Assembly (NCBI RefSeq): GCF_003144245.1 | Contig: NW_020289981.1 | Location: 468,831 to 532,830 of the forward strand | Direction: 5' to 3' | Length of the DNA stretch: 64,000 nt | DNA from: Jaminaea rosea | Lineage: Eukaryota > Basidiomycota > Exobasidiomycetes > Microstromatales | Shown: piece by piece, positions 11,759-23,700 of the stretch | Numbering within the stretch: the first letter of the stretch is position 1 | How the letters are laid out: every line of letters begins with the position of its first letter | Made by a program: the position numbers and the translations under genes | Notes under the pieces: model-generated | Database searches by the model: none | Told to the model about the DNA's origin: nothing | What the model saw: only the letters and a program-made list of their open reading frames with translations

Positions 11759-12268
11759 TACGACTGGCAGCGCAAAGGGAGAAGGATGAGAATGCTAGGA
11801 ATCACCACTCGCAGGGGTGCGATCGTGGTCAGATGGTGTGGGTCTCAATGAGAGGAGGAGGAGTGGTAATTGCGAAGGACTCCGCACAAGCTCACTCGAG
11901 CGCTCCACCTCGAGTCGGCTCATCGACGCGCGTCCACTCAATCAGAGCCACGTGGTGCCGGGCGAGAGGCGATACCCGGTGCTACCATCAATGCAACGCC
12001 GCCGCCGCCGCGGCAAGGAACGATGAGCACAGCGGGGGAATTAGTGGAGAGGAAGATCATCGAGGTGGAATGCCGATCGATGCTCGGGCCCACCATCCCG
12101 CCGCTTGCTTTTGCAAGGCACCGACCATCGTGGGCGCAATGGTTGCACCCACGGGACTAGGGCAAGGTGGGTGCGCTCGACGTGGGCGATGTGGGCCTTC
12201 TCAGGCTCATTTGAGAAATCGTCTTACACACGCCTCTTGACTTCAATGACACCACTCGTCAGCCCGTG
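11759..12268. promoter_or_regulatory. Divergent promoter region, RPN2 / membrane protein A
   Basis: This 510-bp spacer lies between the RPN2 ATG (-) and the first seven-helix gene ATG (+). It has no supported gene. Short frames on both strands lack domains. I did not find an obvious proteasome-associated control element (GGTGGCAAA-type) by eye, though a near match could be missed. Confidence 0.45.
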
Positions 12269-14074
12269 ATGTCGTACGCAGCACCTGTCAACAGCAGCGA
12301 CCCGGCCTGGGCCCAGCTCAGCATTAGCTACGCCGATTCTCTTTCTACCACGTTGCAGAGCTGGCCCATGTTCGCAAGACAGGCCATCCTGGGTCTAGTG
12401 AGAGGGTAATGACTTCCGCTCGGAATGAGCAATGAAAATAACTGCTCGTCCTCTCCTCGCAGGAAATCCTCGCATCTTGTCCTGCCGAGATTCGCATCGT
12501 CCACCGCCTGTTCCAGCGCGGCGGTAAGGCCAACGTCTCTGAGGGCCTATTCTTCGCGCTCAAATACCTGGTGGGTCGTACGAGCTCGTCCATCCAGTGA
12601 CTTGCATCTGGTCCGCTTATGAGCCTGTCTGTTCACGGCAGGCGATTACCGCTTTCGTTGCCGATGTGGTCAACACTCTCTCTAAAGGCATCCTGACTGA
12701 TCGAGGCTGCGCTGCTAGCGCGTGGGTGTCGGCTTTGGCCTACTTCCTCGCATCAACTATTGTCACCCTGGCCATCGCTTTGCGGGCATACATCGTCTTC
12801 GGGTGAGAGGCTTCTGCCATGACCTTCCCTGCAGTACGGCTTCTAATGACCGCGCTCATTCTCCCGCCTGATGACGCCATGCAGACGAAACATCAGATGC
12901 CTTCAAGCGACTGCGGTTCTTTGTTTTGTCCATCTGGCTGTCGCAATCCTGGGCAGCATCTCGATTGATAAGGCGCTTAGAACAACGACTCTGATTCGTG
13001 CTTGCGCTCCGTCTGACGATCGGCCACCCCCACCTTGCACAGGCGACATGGTCCGTCCTTGGCTTCTGTGTGCCGCCTCTGGAAGGTCATCAGCACAGCT
13101 TGATCACACCTAAGCTGGTCCAGTCAGTATCACATTAGCTTTGTTCAGGCTCTCACGGCTCATGGTTGATCTTTCGCGCTTCACAGACACAACATCGGCT
13201 TCTGGTTCATGTGAGCTGCGGCTATGCGCAGTGCCTTCCAGGTCTTGTTGGCTGATCATCGCGATGTCCCTCCTGCCGCCAGCATCTACTCCATCTTTGT
13301 CGACAGCTCCCTTTGCGTATCGACATGTGTACGACTTGTTAGGTCCAAAGGGCCTGTCGGCTGGCTCAACGTCAGCAAGGTGAGCGCCTCGTCGTCTATT
13401 GTAAATACTTCGGAGAGCAGCAAGCTAAGCGACTCCGTATTACCGCCAGCTTCTCTTCGACAACAGTCTCCACTACGTGCGTAATTGTGCTCCTCACCTT
13501 CAGCCCCGAATGCACTTGAGATCTAACCAGCAGCTGCCTCATCGTCACGCCGTCGCAGATGCTAGCCATGACTTCCATCAACCTGGTGCAAGTTCTATTG
13601 ATGATCCTCAGCGGCGCCTCGCCCTCCCTCTCTCTGCCCACAACGCTCACGCTGGCCATCTCAGTACAGATCTGTCTGGCGTTGCGATTCTTGACCCGCG
13701 AACAGGATATGGTGCACGGTCGATGGTCAGCTGTAGCGCCGGCTGTGCCTCCGCCCATGAGCTCAGGAGCTCGGTCACAGTCGCAGGCAGAAAGGAAGAG
13801 GAAGATGAGCCAGCGGCCCACGATCAATGGAGAGTTAGCGAGCCCGGTGAGCCCAATAAGCCCTTGCAATGACGGGGCGTCCGGCATGCCAGCATCGAGC
13901 TTGACGGCTGCGAGCAGCAAGCTACGTCTGCGAGACGACGGAAGGGGATTCACCTCGCTGGTGTGCGAGCGTGAGAGTGACGACGCTCCCGAGGGCGACA
14001 CAGAAGGACGGGTTCGCAACAATGACTATCAGCCTCCTCAGCTCCCTCCCAAGATTTTGGCTCATCAGATGTAG
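12269..14074 (+). CDS. Seven-helix membrane protein, tandem paralogue A
   Basis: Model of eight exons: 12269-12397, 12463-12570, 12642-12802, 12885-13085, 13187-13210, 13283-13379, 13450-13476 and 13559-14074, giving 420 aa. The exon 4/5 junction (weak donor GTCATC) is the least certain, but phases close and the paralogue supports the flanking residues. Hydrophobic segments in order: ILGLEILASCPAEIRIV, FALKYLAITAFVADVV, WVSALAYFLASTIVTLAIAL, TAVLCFVHLAVAILGSI, GFWFIIYSIFVDSSLCVSTC, a segment around YMLAMTSINLVQVLLMIL, and LTLAISVQICLALRF. About 100 hydrophilic residues follow as a tail. The topology resembles the orphan 7TM families expanded in basidiomycetes, but I cannot name a ligand or family. 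A neighbouring gene encodes a diverged copy with aligned helices. Function unknown; a plasma-membrane sensor is one possibility. Confidence 0.65.
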
Positions 14075-14483
14075 CTGGGTCGAGAAGGATGCGAGCACGG
14101 TGGCATCGCGCGTCACGCGCTTATCTCCGAGTCACTACGTGAGCCAATCCAGACCTCAGTCAGCCGAGACACGAGTTACGTCGATTCATCGCTCCCTCCA
14201 ATACACTTGCTCTTGCTCGAGTCATCGCTGTTGCCACGGCCGGGTGCGTGCCCTGCAGCCAGCTTTGCTCTGTCTCCACGCCCAGAGCCCAGGCAGGGTG
14301 CCGAGCCGCCCTGATTCGTGTATCCCACGCTCTCGTGAATACCTGATGCTGCTGTTTCTCACCGTAGCCGCGTCACCTTCTTGCCTCCCTATCCCTCACT
14401 GAAAGGTGTACTAGCTGTCCCCCGAATGGGGGGTCACGACCAGCTCGCCCGTCCATCACATCACCCTCTCACTCTCAAACACC
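14075..14483. other. Spacer between the tandem seven-helix genes
   Basis: This 409-bp spacer holds the 3' end of copy A and the promoter of copy B. A short Ser/Cys-rich open frame runs through it but shows no conserved feature. No repeat bordering the duplication was visible. Confidence 0.4.
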
Positions 14484-15999
14484 ATGAGCAGCAATGATCT
14501 AGCGTCCTCGAACCTAGACCCGAGCCTCGCCGCTACCCCGCTAAGCAACAGTCACGACGCCTCCCTCACCTCAGCCCGCATATACGCTCGTCACCTCTTC
14601 CCCGCTCATGGCGCTCATGTCTATCTCTTGCTGGAACTCATCGCTCTCTTCCCCGCCGAGGTACGTACGCTACTACGCATCGCCAGGCGATGGCAGCAAC
14701 AGCACACGGAGGAGCGACACCAGCAACAGGAGTATGGTGACTTCTCGAGCGGAGTCAAGATGCGAAAGCGACGTCCTGATGGTCTAGTATCGCTACACGA
14801 GGTCGGACTGTTCGTGATCAAGGTGCGTTCGGGGCTCTCTCAAGTAGTGTGTATCCTACTCGCCAGCTCTCACTCAACTCTGCTCCCCATCGCGACCAGT
14901 ACATTGCCCTTGTTGCAGTCCTCTGCCAGATCATTGGCGTCCTCAGCCGCAATCTGCTTAGCGCAAGAGGATGCGCTGTCACGCTCTACACATCCAACTT
15001 CGCCCTGTTCGTCGACACATCCCTCGTTACGGCCAGCTTCGCTTGGCGTGCATACCTCGTCTGTGGGTGAGTCCTCATGCTCTGCCTCACTTGATAAGTC
15101 GGCCCAGCTGAAGCCACTTCTCCCTCACCTGCTTGACCTTCGTCAGGAAGACCCGCCGAAGTGCCCTCTTCCTCTCTGTGGGCTGTCTTCTCCATCTCGC
15201 AGCCGCACTCGCTGAAGCGCAAGGGTTGCGGGACGCGCAGGTCATCGATGGCTTCTGCCGCGAGCCCTTCTCGCAGCCAGCCAGCGTTGAGGAGCTCAGG
15301 ATCGAGACGTGGTGGTCGAGGAGGAGCTTATGGTTTACGTGAGTGCGAGAGCGAGAGCGAGCAAGCAACAAGAGAGGGGGAGCGCAAGACGAGAGTTGGA
15401 GCCAGTCGACAGAGCTGACTTGCTCGTCTTGCGCCAGACTCTACTCCACCGTCTTTGATACAGCCATCTGTGCCACGTCGTGCTACAAACTTCTCCAGAC
15501 TCGTCATAAGGGGCTTGGTGTTGGATGGCTACCGACTTGCAAGGTCTTGTTCGACTCGGCCACTTACTACGTGAGTCCCCTCAAGCCGTTGTGACCGCCA
15601 TCCTCGTCTCGCCTACTTACTGAAGGCGACGCTGCCTTCACCCTCGTGGCGCAGATGGCCAGCATGACCAGCATCAACCTCGCCCAGATGACCTTCATGC
15701 TCATCCGCCCTCACGTCGCACCAAGCTCCGTGGTCCTAGCAGCGAGCGTACAAGTGGTGCTTGGCTTGCACTTCATTGTCAAGATCCTCGATCGCGTACA
15801 CGGAGACCACGATGACGACAGCGGTGGATTAGACGATTACAAGGAGAGAGCCGGTATGAGGGCGGGAGAGGTAATGCGCTGCAGGTGTGTATCGCAGGGG
15901 GCTACGATTGGTGGCTGGTCAGCAGGAGGCGGCGGAGGAGGAGGTGAGAGCGTGGCAGGGGGGCAAGGTAAGCCCCTACTCAAAGTCGTGACCCCATGA
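14484..15999 (+). CDS. Seven-helix membrane protein, tandem paralogue B
   Basis: Five exons: 14484-14822, 14900-15066, 15147-15338, 15438-15570 and 15655-15999. Phases close to 391 aa. It parallels copy A segment by segment: YLLLELIALFPAEVRTLLR matches A's LEILASCPAEIRIVHR, YIALVAVLCQIIGVLSRN follows, then SLVTASFAWRAYLVCG (A: TLAIALRAYIVFG), KVLFDSATYYMASMTSINLA (A: KLLFDNSLHYMLAMTSINL), and a shared D-x-VHG motif after the last helix. Copy B has a longer hydrophilic loop after helix 1 and a Gly-rich tail. It lacks two introns that copy A has around its fifth and sixth helices. The two are therefore an old tandem duplication. Function unknown. Confidence 0.72.
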
Positions 16000-16252
16000 A
16001 GGCAGGTCGGAGTCTTCGCTAGCTTCCATTCCCCTCACTGTCATTACCCTGTCGCCTCGTAATCTTGTAACCTCGCCACTGAATCGCTCCAATCACACAC
16101 GCGCGGAGCGCATGGCCTCATCATTTCGAGTCGAGTGTGGTGATTGAGTGAGAAGGATGGCATTGAAGTCGATCTAGCCTCAACGTTGAGTTTTGCCCAT
16201 CGTCCTCTGCACCTCTGAGACCAAGTATCCTCCGACCAAACTGATTCCATCT

Positions 16253-16587
16253 CTACTTGAAGAAGATCCTGGCCACCTTGCCAATGACATGCAGGCATAC
16301 AACGCTGAATACGAAGGAGACGGCCAGGACAAGGACGATTACCGGGTCCCTGCGAGCCATCGAGGGGGATAAGGGATGTCAGTCTCTTTGCGCGCGCGCT
16401 TCTCATCATCCTGCTGCTGCAGAGAAAAGCAGAAAAGAAGTGGCTTTGTTGAAATACCCACACGCTCAATCCCTTGTTGTCATCGGTGTAGATCCTAAGC
16501 ATAGTGTTGCTGCTGCCTCCTGCTCCGGCTGCGCGGGTTGAGTTGGGGCGCGACTCGACGGCATTGTTTGATGTTTGGGCACGACGA
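16253..16587 (-). CDS. SBH1: Protein transport protein Sec61 subunit beta (5' exon not resolved)
   Basis: Two exons are clear: 16587-16462 and 16349-16253, with a 112-nt GTGGGT...CAG intron. The first carries the family signature STRAAGAGGSSNTMLRIYTDD followed by NKGLSV. The second starts at VDPVIVLVLAVSFVFSVVCL and gives the single C-terminal transmembrane helix, ending GKVARIFFK. Sec61 beta is the small tail-anchored subunit of the ER protein-conducting channel. The coding frame has no ATG between the acceptor at 16588 and the signature. An ATG inside the exon is in another frame. The start must therefore come from an upstream exon, for which candidates between 16630 and 16790 have weak donors. 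The gene converges with paralogue B. Confidence 0.85.
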
Positions 16588-17261
16588 CTGGGAGTGAAGG
16601 CAGGGCAAAGAAGGTCAGCACTGGATCGAGCGATGCTGATCTGGGGATGCAAAGATGGTAGAATGATAGGAGGAGGGAGAGAGCGACCAATCGGTCGTCG
16701 CCCTCCTAAGCCGGTCGCCCATGAGGTGCCATTCCTCCGTCGTATCGACGCTATGCATCTCTACCTCTTGCACCATCTACTGTACTCATCTGATCCTGTC
16801 TCGAATCTGGCATCGCGTCCAGCGTCGTGCTGCTCGTCATCAATGTCGCTACTCACCGCACACCTCCAACGTTGCGGTTCGCAACGGCGCCGCTAGCCAC
16901 GCCGGGTGGGACAGTTCCGTCGGACTACGGGAGCAAGAGAGCGGGTAGCAGTCAGTCTCATTGTAGTTGGAGCTGTCTTGCAATCGTGCTCTCACCATGG
17001 CGAATATGGATAAGGAGGTCGGCGATGGGGTGGTAGGAAGGAGTGCGACGTTAACGACCGACGGACGGACCGCATCGACTCGCATCGCCCGGCCTGCAGT
17101 CGAGTTGGCGTCCTCGTCTCACAGCCACGTGGAATCCACCGTCGCGACGGCCGGTGAGATGAAATGCTGCTATGATGCTTTCATTCGAAGGGACGACTAT
17201 ATAACAAGGTGCGCAACAAGCTGACGCCACTGCATCGGTGCATGTGCGCGTGTGTTGCGGC
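16588..17261. other. Region with unresolved Sec61 beta first exon; PH-gene 3' flank
   Basis: The minus-strand start of Sec61 beta should lie here. The left half (16588-16700) is pyrimidine-rich on the minus strand just before the acceptor, as in an intron or leader. An ATG near 16720 followed by a non-consensus GTCGCT donor would keep phase but is weak. Nothing else is supported. Confidence 0.35.
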
Positions 17262-19426
17262 TCACGAGTGCTCTGCAGCGCTGACAGAGGGCGAGCCAAC
17301 GAGACCAGAAGTGGTTGGCCCTGCTCCTTCGCCTGATGTTCCTGCTCCAGCTCCAACTCCACCACCCAATCCTCCTGCGGCGCCACCTCCCGCAGCTGCC
17401 GCGGTGCTGCTTCCCCTACTCCTGGCGAGCAGAGCCTGCAGGGCCGACAGCCACTTGATCTCCTCCTCCTCCGTCGGGGCACAAAGCAGAAACACGCGCT
17501 TAGGCGTGATGATCTTGAAGCAGTTGTCCATCCGCTTATTGCTACTTCCTCCCGTACCCATGCCCATGCCAGCGGACACATTGGAAGCCATACCAGCTGC
17601 TGCGGCTACCACAGATTGGCGACGTGCGGGCGGGGCAGGGGCCGGTGATGGATCGTCCTCATGAGCCAGTGCCGAGCCTGACGGGATGGCTGAGCCCTCG
17701 CCGTCGGCGCCCTGTTGTCCCCCTTCACCGAGACTGAACGTTCCTCCTAATGGACTCGAGACGCTTGTCGGGCTGGCCGCTCCTTGGGCCACTCCCTTGT
17801 CCCTCTTTCCTCCTCCACCTGCAGCACCTCCTCCGGCAGCTCCTCCATATTCGATTGCATCCAGGATACTCCCGATAGGCACCTGCCGATGCGCCTTGGC
17901 GTCCATGTGACTACGCGTATACATGAGGCGGCTGGCGGTCAGGACGAACCAGCGCTTACGCCAGTGCTTGCGGCGATTGGACTGTTTCATCAGATAGCCT
18001 TGCGTGATGATACGGTTGGGGTCTCGCAGGAGTTCAGATTGCTGGGGAGGCTGGGTGACAGCTTGGGGCTGCTGAGATTGAGCGACTTGTTGCTGTTGCT
18101 GTTGCTGCTGCTGCTGCTGCGGCTGCTGTTGTGCATGTTGCTGCGGTGCTGCTCCGCCGAGGGAGGGGAGAGGCATAGCCTGGTCGAGCTGCTCATCCTC
18201 CTCTTCCTCCTCATCTGACGATGACAGCACGCCCGCCGTGTTGTAGCTCGCCGGCACCCCGCCTTCCTGCTGACTGCCGGTTGAAGCGTCTCTTCTACCT
18301 CCCCCGCTTCCACTAGCATCACGACGCTGCGATGCTCTCCTTACATGACTACCCCGCCCACCCTGATCGCTCACTTCGCTCCCAGACCGATTGGCCGCTG
18401 CACCGCCATCTCGACTTGGACTGCTACCCAGAGACTGCCCGCCGGTCGAGCTTGTGTAGCTGAGACCGTACTGCTCTGCACCAGTATCGCTGTCCGTCGT
18501 AGCTGTTAGCGGGCTAAACGCATCCCCTCCGCTACCCCCACCTGTGCTGCGTGGCTGTGGCGGGCCGGCGTACCTGCCCTTGCCCGGGATGTTAATGCTG
18601 ACGGCGGGAGCATTAGCCGTTTGCGCCGCCGCAGATGACGCAGCTTTCGCGACGGCCGCTTGCGACGGGGCATGTGCCGAAGACGAAGAAGGTCCGGCAG
18701 CTGCACCTGGGGAAGTGGTGGTCGTCATGCTCAACTCGTCCATGCCATGCGCAAGCGTGTTACGTTGCGACATCTGCGTCTTGACTTCGTTGAGCGCATT
18801 GATCCATTGCTGCATCTCGGGAAACGAGGATGCTTTGACGTAATATGCGCGACGAGGGGTAACGATGCCAAAGGTGTTTTCCTTCCCTTTGAGCTCGATG
18901 GCTGAGATGGAGTGGACCTCGGACATGTCAATGTATCGGAGAAGTTGGTACTCCTGGCGAGCAAATGGGGGAGGAGGTGAGCTGTATGACCGACTGATCA
19001 TGTCTGAGAGCCGGTCTCACCTTCTCATTCTTGTAGTAGCAGAGCTTCGAAGAGCGAAGCACGAACCAGCGCTTCTTCCACGTCTGCGTGTGGGGAGAGA
19101 GAGGGTAAGCTCTATGCCATTTGGTGACTAAAGGCTCAGCACCTGCTCACCTTTCTCTTCTCCCCCTTCTTCAAGAGATAACCCGACTTGACCGTCACCT
19201 CATTGAGCATCTCTCTCGCCTCCTCTGCCTCGTACATGTGATCCTCATCTTCCTCCTCATCCTCTCCGTCGCCGTCTTCCGCATCCTCTTGCTCCCTGAC
19301 CGTCGTGGCCGAGGAGCCGATCGTTCCACGTCGAGCCAGTGAGGCCGGCAGCGAAGATGATGCTGGAGACGAGGAAGAGCCGCCGAAGTTATGCTGACGC
19401 GGCGAGGCGGCTGCGAGGGAGGCCAT
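17262..19426 (-). CDS. Tandem PH-domain protein with poly-Gln linker
   Basis: Exons 19426-19151, 19083-19021 and 18953-17262, separated by two 67-nt introns, encode 676 aa. PH domain 1 (about residues 78-175) reads VKSGYLLKKGEKRK, TWKKRWFVLRSSKLCYYKNEK across the splices and FGIVTPRRAYYVKASS, ending in EMQQWINALNEVK. PH domain 2 begins near residue 428 (ITQGYLMKQSNRRKHWRKRW) and ends near 617 (WLSALQALLARS). It is interrupted by roughly 100 Gly/Ala/Ser-rich residues before NCFKIITPKRVFLL. Between the domains is a disordered linker with a poly-Gln tract near residue 390. PH domains usually bind phosphoinositides, so membrane recruitment is likely. The K-x-R pattern in both beta1-beta2 loops is compatible with that. 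It resembles fungal tandem-PH adaptor proteins, but I cannot assign an orthologue. Confidence 0.85.
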
Positions 19427-20796
19427 TGTGGCTGAAAGCGGCTAGGGGCGTGCAAAGAAGTGTCAAGAGGGAGAAGCCGTCCAACTATGCCCTCGATCTC
19501 GATCAAGGGCTTGACTGTCCCTTGATTCCACAGCAAGCTCTGATTCCAGCGCTGGCGAAAGGCGAGAGGTGTAATGAAGTGGAGACAATAGTGGCGAGAA
19601 GGTGAGGTAGGAAGATGGAGCAAGACGAAGCGTGACGGCATCGACTGGCTCCTCGTCCTCCCCACGACGGACGGACTACTCCTCCGCCGCCGCCGCCGCC
19701 CCGCTCGGCCCTTTGACGCTCGACGATGCCGCTTTGGCTTGCTCAACGTCGACCAGGCCTTGCCCGCCCGACAGCCACTTCGGGCAGAGCCAGTAAGTCG
19801 TTCGGCCCTGAGCCCAGCCCACAGCGAGAGAGCAGCAGCTCTAAATTTCATCATGTGCCATGGTATTGCGAGGCTCAGTCTAGCTCTCATGAGCATCGAA
19901 CGTTGGTCTTACTCTGCTTCTCATCATCGTCAGAGCGAGGGGAAACCCTAATTGAAGCAAGCGCTTCGATGACTGGGAGCCCACCCCGGCGACCTGCGTC
20001 CTCGACGTGCTCGCCGTGCTTGACGACGGATTCGAGGGCCGGCGGTGGGCCTCTCTTGTCTCTGGATGTGGTGCTTCGTCGTGCAGTCCTGCGTCGTGTG
20101 CGGGAATAGGGTTCGCAAGCAGGCGAGCTCGAGAGATGCGATTGTGCTGCGACGACGGCGGCGACATGCAACGGAGCTCGGCGACGTCGAGATCCTCTAG
20201 CTATTATTCCCATCAACGACGGCGTGATCAACCGTCTCACTTTGTTTTCTTCACCATCGCTCGAGCGGTCTCTCTTTCCCTCCGATCTCCCGCGACATTC
20301 AGTAATACCAGGCTCCTCGCTGCATCGTCGCCCTTGCCCTTACCCTCGTCGCCACATCCGGTGGATCACATTTCGTCGTCGCGCAGCACGAGGCTCAGCG
20401 CACGTACGCTCATTAACCACCCTTCATCGTCATCATTCGTGGTGATCCAATCTACGGCAACTGGACCGGATCGACCCGTGGCGGTGCCATCCGATCTTCT
20501 CACCTGACGAGAGATCCGCACATCTGGCGACCACGCGTGAGCATAGGCGGGCCGTCATCATTACACGCAGCACCGCATCGTCATCATCGACGACGACATC
20601 GCAGTCGCCGTAGCCGCCGCTGCCGCCTCCATCGCCGCCCTCGAACCGCCATCCGCTCGATTGCCGCTTTCATTGCTCGGAGACCGGCCTTGTCTGGATA
20701 TTTGCTCGCCGGCACTTCTGATCGAGCTGCGAGGGACATCTCCTTCTTCGCTCTTGATCATTAGCACCTGCTATCGAGTGCTGAAATCTCGCAGGG
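19427..20796. promoter_or_regulatory. Divergent intergenic region, PH protein / Zn2Cys6 factor
   Basis: This 1.37-kb region lies between two divergent starts. No gene is supported. A sequence ending CTCGCAG immediately before GGATG at 20797 looks like a splice acceptor, so a leader intron or an additional upstream exon of the transcription factor may lie here. Confidence 0.4.
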
Positions 20797-23700
20797 ATGC
20801 ATCATCACCAGCACCACCAGCAGCAGCCGTCCTTCTCTTCGCCCATGTACCATCACGTTGGACATGGCAGTGGTAGTGGCGGACAGCCAGGCCCTGCTGG
20901 CCACCATCATCCTCCACATCCCAACGTGCACCACGGCGCTCAGCACATGATGGCTTCCGTACCTTCTCAAGGTCATCACCCATATAACTACCCACCTCAT
21001 TCAGCTTACCACTCTCAGGCTGGTCCAGCGTCAAGTTACGCCTACGGGCCGCCTGGCGCCGGCGCTTCAGCCCCTCCTCCGCACTCGCATCACCATCATC
21101 AGCAGCGGTCATCCTCCTTCTCTTACTCGCCTCCAATTCAAGCCGATCAGCTGTCCTCTCCAGGAAACTCTAGAGCAAGCGCCGGCGCCGCAAACGCATC
21201 GAGCTCCAACAAGACAGTTGTCAGAGCAGCCTGCCTCTCATGCCGATCAGCCAAGCGCAGATGCGATGGTCAACAGCCTGTATGCGGGCCCTGCAATGCT
21301 CGTGGTGTGACAGAAGACTCGGGGCAATGCCAGTACGTAGCCTCAAAGAGGGGAGGCCCACGCTTCAAGGGACATACTGGAGAAGAGGCTAAGCGCATCA
21401 AGGCTGAGAAAGACAGGCAGAAGCAGCTTGAGCAGGAGCAAGCGTTTGGAGGTCAGAGGATGAGCGTCAGTCCCGAGGCATCACCAACTCGCAGCATGAG
21501 TGGAAGCGGACGTCAGTGGCATCAATCGTCCTCCATTGCCACTCCGTCAGCATACGACAACTACGGCAATGGCCATGTCACCAGGTCGAACAGTAGCAGC
21601 GCATCCAGGTCAGAAGTATCTGCGAGTCTCGACGAAATCAACATGAATGGAGCCCGAGCATACCCGGGCGTCTCGTCGTCATCCAACAGCGCTACGTCGT
21701 ACAGCTTTACCTCGCCGGACCATTCAGCCAATGAGCTGGATATGGCCTCCTCGTCCAAGATGAGGATGCGCACCCAGCCATTCGCCTATAACGGCATGCC
21801 CGACATGACGTCCACACAGCAGCAGCAGCAGCATCATCATCATCACCACCACCACCACCAGCAGCAACAGCAGCACCACTCGATGCTGCAGCAGTCCCTG
21901 CCGCCTCCAGCACGAACACCTCTTGCCCCTCCTACTTCGCACACGCCGGGCAGCTACTTCTTCCCTACCGCTACTTCATCCAACCAATTTGCCGTTGCAC
22001 CACCGCCAACCATGCCGTCTGTTCCGCCCGAAGTGCAAGCTCAGGCGCAGCTGCGAGCAACACCGTCCAACGCTCTCTCATCCGCCAATCTAGAGATGTG
22101 GCAGAAGCTGCAAGAAGACGCTGCCGCCTTGGGCTTGACGGCCGACCTCAGCGACATCAGCCACTTCTACAGCAAGCTCGAGACACTCCCCAAAGCAGGC
22201 ACGGCTGCCATCGACAACCACGCGCACGATGAGCGTGACGTCAGCGCCAATGGCGGAGGCGGCACCCACGATAGCAGCATTGGCGGCGGTACGGGCACCG
22301 GCACCGGCAATGGGGCCGATGGAGGCGGTGACGACATCGAGATGTTCTGCCAAGGCCTCACCTTCGACCCTGACCTCGAGCCTCACCTCCTTGACGCAGC
22401 CGACAGCGAACAGCAGGCGCGATTCCTCCTGACTGCTTTCTTTGACAAGGTCTACCCTTCAGCTCCCGTCCTCGTCGCTCCGGAGAATCTGTCCTCGCTA
22501 GCATTCTGGTTCTCAGGAAAGGGACCTTGCGCCCTCTACGCCGCTATTAGCGCCCTTGTGGCTCTCCGCCTGCCAGAGGAGGAGGCTCACCGTACCCTGC
22601 GAGGAGGGTATCAACGCTCGCCAGACGAGGGAGCCAGGCCGGGTTTGACGACCCGAGCAGAAATTGCCGCGCACCACGCTCGCACCAGCGACTTCCTCCT
22701 TCGGCGCTTCTCCCAACAGCAAGCAGCAGCAGCAGCAGCTTCCTTCGGTCTGGACCCTCAGGCCCTCTCCACAGGCTGCGACCCAGACGAGACGGGCCGT
22801 GCCCTCTGCCAGGGCCCGTCAGATCCGGAACTCCTCCGCATCGAAGCTGCTGCTGCGCACACTTTGCTGTCTCACTACTTCTACGGTGTGGGCGGTAAAG
22901 GGAGTCACAAGGCCAGCCACGATCATGCGCTTGAGGCCTGGAACTCCCTTCAGGGTATCAGAATTGAGCTGCAAGAGGGAGTCCCGCCTAAAGACTTGCT
23001 GACGACGTCGCATTTCAGCTGGGAGCAGAAGCAAGAGTGGGCGAAGCGAGTCTTCTGGACTAGTTTTGCCGCTGCGGCCTGCACTGCGGCAACAGGTGGG
23101 TATGCGCCCATCCAGTACTCACTAGATGCTGTCGCAGCATTACAACTGAGACCGGCGCTCGAGAGCGATGTAGGCGCTTGGGGCGTATTCATTCGCGGAG
23201 CTCAGCATGTCGCAAGAGGCTATACGACATTGTGGGAGTTTGATCGCCTTCTCACCGCCGAGCGGGACCCGCAGCAGGCCCTCGCAAAGGCCAACGACGA
23301 CCCGCAACGAGCCTCCCTGTTGACAGAAGAGGACCGTCGCCGAGAGAAGATGCGCATCTTCGCCGACTTCTCCAAGCTGGACCGCGACATGACAGCCTTT
23401 TGTACCTACGATCCTGCCTGGCGCCAGTCGTTCACGCCGGAATCGCCATCAACCCCCAGTGGCGGCATGGAAGGCGCCCGCAACAATCCACTCGGCTTTG
23501 CCCTTCGCACGGCGGGGAAACTCATGACCGCAGGCAGCACGATCATCATCCACCGTGGACAGGCCTACGCGAATGCCAACATCTTCATGTCGAGCCAGTG
23601 TGGGCTCATGAGGGCAGGTGGGGCCAGAGGAAGATGTGGACCTGTGGTCGGCGGGGAAGAAGGGGCTGAGTCGGCGGGGATTGGCTTGCAGGCGCCAGGT

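Noticed and set aside
19195-19896. Minus-strand open frame of 233 codons before the PH gene
   Set aside because: It overlaps the PH protein first exon in another frame and is Arg/Ser-rich without motifs.
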